A DNA stretch of 64,000 bases, taken from Paraphoma chrysanthemicola. Its lineage: Eukaryota; Ascomycota; Dothideomycetes; Pleosporales; Phaeosphaeriaceae. Positions 55,679-64,000 of the stretch are shown one piece after another; position 1 is the first letter of the stretch, and every line of letters begins with the position of its first letter. Location of the stretch: NCBI GenBank assembly GCA_020744225.1, contig JAGMWG010000006.1, forward strand, positions 682,001-746,000. The letters are read 5' to 3'. The notes under the pieces were generated by a model. The model saw only the letters and a program-made list of their open reading frames with translations. It was not told the origin of the DNA and searched no databases. Both the position numbers and the translations under genes were made by a program.

Positions 55679-56489
55679 CTATCTCCATTCGATCAATGGC
55701 TCCAGGTGTGGAGACGCCCAGCAATTGCTCAGGATCATTCTCTGACCCATCTCCCTGCGAATCCACTCCGCATCGCGTTCGTCCTCCACCGTCAATCCCC
55801 TGGTTTGTTCCTGGTGCCACAATCCGCAACAAACCCCCATCAAATCAGACGTATATCTCTCCCATTCCACGTCTAGTGGCATCTAGCCTCCGTGTGAGTG
55901 AATGTGAAAGTTTGCGATGTATGGCCATCTCGTTCGAACAGCAGACGGGTATGCGACGCCGTAAGCAACCTGTGCCAGAGAGAGTAGCACCAGTTAGTGT
56001 AACTCTAGTAAAGAAGCACACGATTTGGTTATGACATACAATTACTGTATAGTTGTTGCGCATGATGACAAAGCGGCCGGTGTTGTCGCTAGTGTAATCC
56101 GTACCATCCTTCAGCTTCTGCTCGAACCTGAACCAATCTTTGCTGAGGTCGAGAAAGGCGTGAAGAACTGCCGGCGCATGTTGGAAGAGCATAGTTACAA
56201 CAGCGTCCTGGAGGCGGAAATCGAAGCCAGCAAGAGATCTTGCTCTTGATGGAGTAACAGAGCTCAGATCGATGATGTGAGGGTGATCCGCGGGTTTCCT
56301 TGGGGGGCCTCCGAACTCATCGACGAACGTAACTGGCGTACGTTGCCAGGATTGAGACCAGTCGAAACTGCGCGGTGATGGGCGTGGATTCCTTAAACCA
56401 AGGCGGCGAGCACCGCGCGGAACCGTTCGCGCTTCGTCGGGATCAACGATCAAGAATGGCACGGAACACTTATTGTGAATTGGAGGCAT
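55679..56489 (-). pseudogene. paralogue B of the tandem family, in-frame stop
   Basis: Exon 1 (56040-56489, 150 codons from ATG 56489) carries HPHIIDLSSV, RLQDAVVTMLFQHAPAVLHA, FLDLSKDWF and FVIMRNNYTVI. A 70-nt intron (GTATGT, branch ACTAAC, ACAG) leads to a second exon at 55969 reading VAYGVAYPSAVRTRWPYIAN, then FHIHSHGG and a TAG at 55883-55885. The same frame continues past the TAG to 55679, and this continuation (LDVEWERYTSDLM ... MILSNCWASPHLEPLIEW) resembles the C-terminus of paralogue C (IMSNRLWEAQTCQWS). The stop therefore appears to interrupt an ancestral frame. Alternatives are a recently shortened functional protein of 178 aa or an extra intron with a weak GTTCGA donor ending at that TAG. 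Function unknown. Confidence 0.5.
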
Positions 56490-56806
56490 TGTTCTTTTAG
56501 AATCTGACTCTACCAGATAGACAAGAGGCGCAATAATAATAGGTCGAAACGATCGTGACCGATTGTTGTAGAGAAACACCGAGTAAGATTCAATCCAGAT
56601 AGGACTGTGCTCAATGGCATGTGCAAAACAACGCAGCTGGGAATCAAGGCGCAGTTCCTCGAAACGTTGTTCTCAATAACAACAGGAGGAAAGGGTGATA
56701 GGTAGGACGGTGCTGATCGGACACACCTACCTCTGGTTGTGGCACGCTTGCCTGCTGCGTTGATTGTAGCAAGCAGCGTTCCTTCACCTGTCATTGGCGT
56801 ACATCT
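56490..56806. other. intergenic region between paralogues B and C
   Basis: About 320 bp. An ATG at 56579 extends the frame of B upstream but adds no conserved sequence. Presumed promoter of B. Confidence 0.4.
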
Positions 56807-57469
56807 CTAGCTGATGCTCCACTGACATGTTTGAGCTTCCCACAGCCGATTAGACATGATGATCGCAGCTAACTGAAAAGGAAACAGGTCCCACACATTG
56901 AATGGATCGTTACCTGGCATGGCTTGCATGTTGAGCTCGCCAAACCCCTTGTCCACAGTTCTCCGTGCCCAGAAATCGTCCCAATTATGATGAAAGTAGT
57001 CGCGGTAAGACATATACGTGATCGACCAGATGCCACTTATATCGGGATTGACCGTGAAATGGACGAGATTGTCGAACTCGAAGCAGTCCTCGGCGACGTG
57101 TTCGGTAACGATGCCAACCTGTAGAATTGTATCAGCACAATCGAAACGGCCTTCGATCAAGAGTATACATACGATGACTTTGTTTCCACGTTTGGCAATA
57201 ACCAGCTTATCAGTGTTGCCTGGATCGATGAAGCTTTGGATCAACCTAAAGTTCTGCGCTGGGTCCAAAAATCGCGTCAAAGCAGTAGAGTCGCCAACGG
57301 GGATGTTATGGAGCATAGTCGCGATCGCGTCTTGAAGCTTCATGTTCGTGTTTTGATTGCCATTAGAAGATGTGTAGGAGGCGATGTCGATTATGTGTGC
57401 ATGGTCGACTGGGGCAGTGGACGACAGAGTAGTGACAGCATTTGTGAATTGAACCGAATGTGCGGCCAT
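56807..57469 (-). CDS. paralogue C of the tandem family
   Basis: Exons 57173-57469 and 56807-57118 give 202 aa; an in-frame ATG at 57556 would add 29 residues. This is the most intact tandem copy. Core: DHAHIIDIASY, MKLQDAIATMLHNIPVGDST, RFLDPAQNFRLIQSFI, KLVIAKRGNKVI, then, after a 54-nt GTATGT...ACAG intron in phase 0, VGIVTEHVAEDCFEFDNLVH. The second exon continues FTVNPDISGIWSITYMSYRD and NWDDFWARRTVDKGFGELNM, and ends in IMSNRLWEAQTCQWSIS. No signal peptide, membrane segment or catalytic motif is visible. It is a compact alpha/beta protein by appearance. I do not recognise a named family. Confidence 0.75.
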   Translation of the reverse strand: MAAHSVQFTNAVTTLSSTAPVDHAHIIDIASYTSSNGNQNTNMKLQDAIATMLHNIPVGDSTALTRFLDPAQNFRLIQSFIDPGNTDKLVIAKRGNKVIVCILLIEGRFDCADTILQVGIVTEHVAEDCFEFDNLVHFTVNPDISGIWSITYMSYRDYFHHNWDDFWARRTVDKGFGELNMQAMPGNDPFNVWDLFPFQLAAIIMSNRLWEAQTCQWSIS

Positions 57470-57740
57470 GTTGAAGGAAATGAGTGCTCGGGATCGATCA
57501 CTGGTGTGCAGCAAATAACGATCGCTTAAGGCGGCGATAATGCTCTTATGGCTCATGAACTTCTTCGCGTTTGCTGGGCAAGCGCGTGCAAGTCACGCAT
57601 GATTAGGACTTACAAGCAACTGTACCGGTATTTTGACGTTGCATGTGACAAATGTCAAACTGTGAGTTCTCTAAAGATTGTCGACACGTCAACTGTGTTG
57701 CGTCAGAACGAAAGCTGCATTGTTGTGAGAATCATATCTT

Positions 57741-59287
57741 CTAACAGTCATTGCTCCCCATCATTCTTTTAAGCATCAGAACCTCATGTTTCGTCACGAA
57801 GACACACTTGAGCGCTGTGGTGGCATCGGAAGTATGCCCCTGACCGAGCTTGTCTAGCTCGTCGACCAGGTCGCGTACTTTGGCTCCCTCCCAGCTACCA
57901 GTCTCCGTGGTCCAGAAAACACGCTTTATACCTGCTGATGCCATGTATGATATGCAGCGATAGCATGGTCTTGACGCAAGCACAGATGGTTGTTTTGGGG
58001 TAGAAAGGCGGCCGATCATTGAAGCAGGCTTTCTTCGTGACTCTGGGTACCGGAGCTCTTCATGAAGCGATCCAGTGAGCGGAAGAGATGGAAGCCGTAT
58101 GGATGTATCTTCGCCTAGATGCTCGCAGTTTATGGACTGTTCCACGCCTGTAGCCTGATCTTTCCAGCCCAACCTTGCGACATACAAATCCGCGCCATGG
58201 AGACGGGGCAACTTCGTTCGTTCGCGTACATGGCGAGAACCCGAACCCGTTTGTCCTTGTGGTATCAGAGTCGATTGGGTCTGGGGTCTCGAAAATGAGT
58301 TCGTATTAGAATGCTTGCTGCTGTTAGCATTCCGGCCAGTCCTGAAGTAGGATACTCACCCTTAATGTCACCTTATCCTGCGATACTGCCAAAGCCTTTG
58401 GCGCAGGAACTTTCTCTTTGGTGTCTTTTGTACTCCTTCCATCATCTGCTGGAGCAGAATCCAAAGGACAGGGTGCTTTGATGGTCTGTGGTGGAGAAGT
58501 CTTATATGCATAAGGTCGGCACTTTTGTTTGTGTTGTCCGTTGTCGGACTTGTTGCCAGAAATGTGGTGTTGTTTTTTCTTCTCGTTCTTCATTCGGTGT
58601 TTCTCCATACTATTCGTCGTGTGAGACGGCTCGTCCTTGTTCGTCTCGGATTGAAGCGTGAGGTTCAGTGCGGCGCGATCTAGATGTAGGGCCTTCAAAG
58701 CGCCACTCTTGAACATCGGACTTGCCTTGGCTTTGCTCCACGCTAAACTTGCATACTGCCTCGACGTATGTGTTGATGGCCTCACGTCGTAGTCGAGCTT
58801 TTCGTTTAGACTAGAGTGCACATCAGTATTGATCAGCATCGGTTGGAGGAGGACTGATGTTACGCACATCACCCGATAGTTAGAAGCACGGTTTTTGAGA
58901 TGACACGACACTGGACAACTCTGTGCTGCAGGCATAAAGCGCTGTGTGGATTGCCATCATCTCCGAATGCATTGACAGAGGGGTGTTGGCCAAGCTGCCA
59001 CCGCCTCCAGTCATGGCCTCGGAAGGCGTGAACGTCTTCGTTGTCTCTTGGCCTGGATCGTTCAGAGTCTTTCTCTTGTTTTTGTGCTTCTCCTTAAGCT
59101 CAGCCTCTGAAGAGCGCAGAGGAAGGCGACCAGTCTTCAGTGCTCCTCCACTGAAGCCGGAGCGATAATCATTATGACCATGTCCAATGACTTTGCCGCC
59201 ACGAACAATGATCGCCCCATGGCGGTAGCGAAGAGGGCTCTTGGCAGCCTGCTCCAGGCAGAGGTTGAGATAGTTATCAGTCTTCAT
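57741..59287 (-). CDS. cytidine/deoxycytidylate deaminase-like protein
   Basis: Model with exons 58890-59287, 58360-58810 and 57741-58313 gives 473 aa. The N-terminus LNLCLEQAAKSPLRYRHGAI and GKVIGHGHNDYRSGF open a zinc deaminase fold. The HAE-type motif is NTPLSMHSEMMAIHTALYA (His107, Glu109), and the second zinc site SRPCYRCISYMASAGIKRVF lies far downstream, after a long Lys/Ser-rich insert. KHEVLMLKRMMGS closes the protein. The wide separation of the two zinc motifs is typical of this fungal group. The junction of exon 1 is awkward: the frame reads QKPCF then TAA, while relatives continue through that point as I recall. A GTGCTT donor within it saves the frame, but a truncating mutation is possible. 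Substrate not determinable. Confidence 0.75.
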
Positions 59288-59640
59288 GTTGAGGAGGTGA
59301 CTCTTTAGCTAATCGAGTTGATGGACGAGTCTGTTCACGTTGATTGGCGAGGCTAATCCTGCAATAGCAAGAAGTTGTAAGCTGTCTTAGTTTGTGGGAG
59401 CTAATAGATTGTGAAGTCGTCTTGTGTCAATTGCACGTAGAGGAAGGCAGGCGATGAGTCTTGAAGCGTGAATGGAAACCGCAGCCGAATCGTTAGCGGC
59501 TTGGCAGTGTCACACTGCCACCTCGATCGCGAGCTTTCTGTGTCTCTCACTCGTGAGCTAATCTCCTAACACGAACGCTTGTGGCTGCCACGCTTTCCTG
59601 TACTTGAATCTGCGATGAAGACAGCCACAAAGACTAGTAA
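59288..59640. promoter_or_regulatory. upstream region of the deaminase-like gene
   Basis: About 350 bp between the 5' end of that gene and the 3' end of the lactonase-like gene, both on the minus strand. Nothing recognised. Confidence 0.4.
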
Positions 59641-60872
59641 CTACTCTGCCCACACCACTGCGCTGACTCCATCCTCATTCTCCGGGATGCCAGTCGCTCC
59701 GATCCTCAAGTCCGCCACACGATCTCCTAATCGTCCAGTCTTTGGGTCTCTTGGTACTATGGCCACGTTCGCTGTGGTCTGATCGCCAATTGCTACAAAA
59801 TCCCCTGCCTTGTTGATATCGAAAGTGCGTGGATAAGTACCGTATGACGATGTAGTGGCAGTCCATGAGAATGACCCAGAGGAGGAGATGGTGTATTGAG
59901 AAATCGAGTCGTTGGGCGAGAACTTCTTGTCATTACGGTTGGATGTGTAGAGAAAGTTTCCCTTGACTTTGATCTCTCCAACCTTCGTGCCACGAACAGC
60001 TGTGGTGTTGCCTTGATACGGAGTCAGGCTTTGCTTCAACGTCAACGTCATGCAGCCACCCGCTGGATACGATACAGCCCATCCAGAGACAGTGTTTGCA
60101 AGCTCATTAGCGACGAATAGAGTGGTTCCCTCAGCCCCTCGCCGAAATCGAGATGCAGCTCCTACGGGCGTCCAGAAAGCACTGTGCCGCGGACCGGTAC
60201 CTGGAGCAGGCTTGGCTGAAGGGCACTCAGTCAACATCCCAGACATCTTGTCGATCTTGTTGATCCGGATCAGATCGGCTCCGAGATCTGGAAAAATAAT
60301 GAAGTCGCCCGTAGGATCAACAACAGCATGATGTGGATGTGGCGCATCCTGGCGACTCGGTATGGGGCCTTTCCCAGACATGGTATATTTGAGCGTCTGA
60401 AGTGGTTGTCCGCCATTCAATGGCAGCTTGAATGTCGTGACCTGGGAAGTTTGGCTTCACCTTGTCAGCAAAGGCACATGATCTATCTTCTTGTATGAGC
60501 TTACTAATGGACATTCGCAATGAACCCCCTCCCATCTGCTCCACCATAGAGTGCAGTTGCCACTACACCCTGAGGCGTCGACACCTTACTGGGCGCTGAA
60601 AGCGTTCCGTTCGTGCCAACTGAGAACGATACCAGATTTCCAGATGGCGGACCATAGAAGACCTCATCCGGAATGTACAGCGACGACCCAGCACTGTCGT
60701 ACGTTATCCAGCTAGGCAAATTGTTTCCTGTACTTGTTGATCTACTCAACGTCAATGAGCCTCCACTGAACGTTAAGTAATTGATGGTGCCCGAGTAGTG
60801 CGTCGCCCACAGGTTAGCAGCGCTTGCGGCAACCCCAAAGATCGGTATAAGAAGCGCGTATGAGGACAACAT
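59641..60872 (-). CDS. secreted lactonase-like seven-bladed beta-propeller
   Basis: Exons 60505-60872 and 59641-60454 give 393 aa, the usual length of the lactonase family PF10282 (6-phosphogluconolactonase/muconate-lactonizing type). Start at MLSSYALLIPIFGVAASAAN gives a clean signal peptide; a longer frame to 60911 spoils it. Family blocks are ATHYSGTINYLTF, LPSWITYDSAGSSLYIPDE, then DAPHPHHAVVDPTGDFIIFP with the conserved PHPHH histidines, GPRHSAFWTPVG, FLYTSNRNDKKFSPNDSIS and TYPRTFDINKAGDFVAIGDQ. The 50-nt intron (GTAAGC, branch GCTGAC) ends at the second AG after the branch and rebuilds ANVHYQTSQVTTF. It is divergent from the oxidase gene at 61777. An extracellular lactone substrate is inferred, not shown. 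Confidence 0.9.
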
Positions 60873-61776
60873 GACGGAAGCTACCTGAGAGTGCCGCCCA
60901 CCAAGCAGCACATACTACGTATGTATATGCTTTTCTCTTTTCATTGTTCAGTACCGCGATGTACGCTTCAAGTCACGCGTGTACGACCGGCTTTTTGGGG
61001 CTACTATGATGAAACACACCTCAGTACAGCCTTACTGAAAAGGACCGGAGTTGTCATACATTTGGTTTGGGTTGTAGAGTACCGATATCGTCTCGGTACC
61101 TCAGTCCTATTCCCGGTTAAAAAGCTTGACTCGGAACAATCTCTCGCAATCTAAATGCTTGTTTCAAACCGGGCTTACTCGTTTCAACCGGTCGCTCGCC
61201 CCAACTTTGATAATGCACGCAGATTAAAACAGCCTCATGTGCACCCATGTTACCCCAGACTGTGACATCGACAAGATCTCTTGGCGTACACCGGTACCGG
61301 GGAATACAGCCGCTCCACCGCCAACCTGCTTCGGCTCTCAGCATGCGCAATCTGATATTGACCTCGTACGTGGCTTCGCATATGCGTCGGGCGCTACCTT
61401 AAAAAAATACGCCGCATGATTGGCTCGGATCCGTAAATCAATGGGCAAAAAATTGCCAAAAGCCTCCATGATGAAATATCCGGAACGAGATACGCGGGAC
61501 GCAGAAGGATGCAATCGCAGAGAGTCGCATGCAAGATACCGCAAAATGCCGACCTTCGCAGCCGTCTTTAGACACTCACTGATTGACTGAGCAGGATGGT
61601 CTTCAAAGAAAATTGTGCCCGCCTTCTCATCTTTACCGACTCAACCACCGGATACTCAAGCAATATGAGTGTTGTCAAGAGGTACTCTTCACCATGGCCG
61701 CGCAAAAGCATCATGCAATAAGGCCTCTTAAATGCTGGGCAGCAACTCGCTAGCACTCGCACCATACGCAACGGCA
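60873..61776. promoter_or_regulatory. shared divergent promoter of lactonase and oxidase genes
   Basis: The 904 bp between the two divergent secreted-enzyme genes must contain both promoters. Frames here are under 90 aa. I could not assign binding sites. Confidence 0.5.
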
Positions 61777-63325
61777 ATGATTCGCCTACTATTGACTATC
61801 GTGGCTACCTGCTTATTGGCAACGGTCGCTGATTGCGCGGCTTTGGAGAGAACAGTGACGCTTGACAAGTGTCTTACCGACCTAGGCGTGCCCGTGTTCG
61901 CCGCGGATTCGAAAAACTTTACTCAAGCAGTCAAGCCTTTCAATCTTCGTGTACCATTCAGACCAGCTGCTTACGCTGTTCCGGAGACGATCAAGCATGT
62001 TCAGGATGCTGTTGCATGTGGAGTCAGGAACAATGTGCGAGTCACTGCGAAGTCAGGAGGCCATAGCTACGGCTCACACGGCCTTGGAGGGGAAGATGGA
62101 CATCTTGTAGTTGATATGCGTCGCTTCAACAGTGTCACTGTTGATGTCGAAGCTCATACTGCTGTCGTCGGATCGGGCGGACGCCTCGGGAATATCGCAA
62201 CAGCCTTGTACAGTCAAGGCAAACAGGCTACAAGCCATGGAACATGTCCTGGGTATGTTCTCACTGCCCCCCCTCACTACTACTTTGCTTTGCAATCCAG
62301 ACTGATTGATCTGTAGGGTTGGAGTCGGTGGCCTATCTCTTCACGGTGGTTATGGTCTGATCTCCAGACTCAAAGGTCTCACACTAGACAACATCCTGTC
62401 AGCCAACGTTGTGCTTCCCAATAGTACTGTAGTCACTGCCTCAGCTACCGAGAACGCTGATCTCTTCTGGTCTTTACGTGGAGCCGGTGCTGCGTATGGG
62501 ATAGTCACGTCGTTCACATTCAAGACCTTCGATGCGCCGGAGAATAACTTGGTCTTCACCTACAATCTGACTCCTTCAAATGCAACGCAACTCGCCAGCA
62601 TGTTGAGTGTCTTTCAAGACTTCACAATCCATACACAACCACCAGAACTCAACATGCGCCTCTTTCTCCCAAACCAATTCACCGGTGTCTATTACGGCAA
62701 TCGATCTGAATTCGACAAGGTCATGAATCCGCTCCTCACACGACTCGGCATCCCCTCATCCGGCCGTGGTGCCGGCACGGTGACCACAAAATCATGGCTC
62801 AACACTCTGACTTCATTTTCGAATGGCCCGCTCGCACAGCCTGATATCTACGACATCCACGAGAACTTCTACGCCAAATCTCTCATGCCAGACTACCTTT
62901 CCCCCGCCGCTCTCCTCGCGCTTTCAAATTACTACTACACCACCGCCCGCCGCATCACTCGCGCATGGTACCTCCTCATCGACATGCACGGTGGCTCGCA
63001 ATCCGCCGTGTCAGCCGTCGCACCCGATGCTACCGCGTACGCGCATCGCAACGCAACGTTCAAGATGCAGTTCTACGACATTCAGTTTGGCACTGCGGCG
63101 TACAAGCCCGAGTGGATGGATTTCATGAACGGATGGGTCAAGGCGATTGAGGATGCGAGTCCGGGACAGACGTTTGGGATGTACATCAACTATGCGGACA
63201 CGAACTTGACGAAAGAAGAGGCGCATGGACGGTATTGGAAGGGACATTATGAGAGGTTAGTGAAGGTTAAGGAGAGGTTTGATCCTGGGAGGGTGTTTGA
63301 GGGGCCGCAGTTGGTGGGGAGTTGA
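61777..63325 (+). CDS. secreted FAD-linked oxidase, AA7 / berberine-bridge type
   Basis: Exons 61777-62252 and 62317-63325 give 494 aa. A signal peptide is at MIRLLLTIVATCLLATVADC (a farther in-frame ATG at 61732 is less suitable). The FAD-binding PP domain shows FRPAAYAVPETIKHVQDAVA and RVTAKSGGHSYGSHG. His96 there and Cys157 in TSHGTCPGVGVGG are the two residues that bind FAD covalently in glucooligosaccharide oxidases, so bicovalent flavin is likely. The 64-nt intron falls inside that second motif and closes it exactly. LFWSLRGAGAAYGIVTSFTF and the berberine-bridge C-terminus (YWKGHYERLVKVKERFDPGR) follow. AA7 enzymes oxidise the reducing end of oligosaccharides to lactones with release of H2O2; other substrates (alkaloids, polyketides) exist in the superfamily. 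Confidence 0.92.
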
Positions 63326-63432
63326 GCGTTGGATGCATATATTACATTACGGTTGCTACCTTTTGAGCATGAGGCCAAAGGCTTCCTGGTGGCGATACAA
63401 TCGCTGTCGCCGTTGCATTACCACACCTTGCT

Positions 63433-64000
63433 TTAATATGGTGCTTTCGTTACTGCATGCAGATACGTTGCTTGACATCCGTCGGCCGTTCCTTTCCAGC
63501 TCAACACCTCGTTCTCCAGAGGTCCGTCGCAGATCGTCCAGCCTTCCTTTTCTCCATCCACGGTCAATAGATACCCCGCATCAAGAGCCAGGTTTCCGGC
63601 CGGTTGTGCTGATGCGAGGAATTGCAACTCCTTACCCGCCTCAACTACAGTGCTGTTGTAGAGTTTGGTGCCTCCACCAAATGGAGCTTGCGCATATGTT
63701 GATAGTGTGCCGGATGTGAGCGTGAAGTTGGGCAGCGAGTTGTAGCCAGGACCGATGAGGCGGAGAAGTAGAGCTGGTTGGTTGAACGGATCCTGATTCG
63801 GAGTTAGTAGGAATTCGACACAATTGTAGCATTGAGGATAAACGCACGAAGAGTGATGTCGCAGATACAGCTTTCAGCTCAGATGAATTACAACTCGGAT
63901 CCAATGATGATGTTGTGACCAGCAAGAAGTTTGTGAGATTCGCTGGCAGCGCCGCACATGACGCTCCGAGCGCTGCCAGGATACTGAGTGATGAGAAGCG
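63433..64000 (-). CDS. putative small secreted protein, 5' end outside window
   Basis: Exons 63848-64000 (incomplete at its 5' side) and 63433-63792 give 170 visible residues plus a stop. The frame enters at the window edge reading FSSLSILAALGASCAALPAN, a typical signal-peptide core with cleavage after SCA or CAA, so only one or a few N-terminal codons may be missing. The mature part is Asn/Ser/Thr-rich with few cysteines: one in DPSCNSS and two in WTICDGP and GTADGCQATY. The repeat-like LIGPGYNSLPNFTLTSG and AGYLLTVDGEKEGW suggest a beta-rich fold. The 55-nt intron is GTGCGT...CAG in phase 0. I do not recognise a family. It could be a secreted surface protein or effector-like protein, which is only inference. 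Confidence 0.75.

Noticed and set aside
1..64000. tRNA, rRNA, CRISPR or intact transposon
   Set aside because: I looked for B-box-like GGTTCGAnnCC stretches, rRNA blocks, regular repeat-spacer patterns and transposase motifs and found none convincing. A covariance-model search would be needed to exclude small RNAs.

Overview
The window is nuclear DNA of a filamentous ascomycete, probably a dothideomycete (class-level placement is inference). Signs are short GT-AG introns (about 40-60 nt with CTAAC/CTGAC-like branch points), intron-poor long genes, long gaps between genes, and fungus-specific proteins: a KapC-type bZIP factor, DEF1, a GH55 beta-1,3-glucanase, an AA7-type oxidase and a CECR5-like HAD hydrolase. 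I saw no rRNA, no convincing tRNA, no CRISPR array and no recognisable intact transposon. Exon junctions below were set by hand from splice signals, reading phase and family consensus.

Layout. 0-5 kb: ribosomal protein eS28, a long repeat-bearing protein of unknown function, and a 2EXR/DUF7730-like protein. 6.7-22.5 kb: housekeeping block with DEF1, a probable mitochondrial protein, an aldo/keto reductase, a HAD hydrolase, a hypoxanthine-guanine phosphoribosyltransferase, a TBC RabGAP and a ubiquitin-conjugating enzyme with a GC-AG intron. 24-31 kb: BTB protein, inositol monophosphatase, a small two-repeat protein, a cyclase-family protein and a 4HBT thioesterase. 33-44 kb: secreted GH55 glucanase with a probable 6-nt microexon, a UFD1-domain protein, an F-box-like protein with two possible C-termini, and Arp8 of INO80. 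44-51 kb is gene-poor and holds a pterin carbinolamine dehydratase and kapC. 51-54 kb: cytochrome c haem lyase and a seven-exon YIP1.

54.3-57.5 kb carries three tandem minus-strand paralogues of a small protein family I cannot name. Its core (H-[IV]-[IV]-D-[LI] ... LQDA[IV].T.L ... FLDP ... G-x-x-V) recurs in the C-terminal part of the long gene at 0.76-2.95 kb. The three tandem members share an intron position; one has an in-frame stop and another needs a frame change near its start. This family is the best candidate for something undescribed.

57.7-64 kb: a nucleoside/nucleotide deaminase-like protein, then a secretion-biased end. A secreted lactonase-like beta-propeller and a secreted FAD oligosaccharide oxidase are divergently arranged around one shared promoter region. 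An AA7 oxidase would make sugar lactones that a lactonase could open, so the pair may work in sequence (inference). A 5'-truncated putative small secreted protein runs off the right edge.
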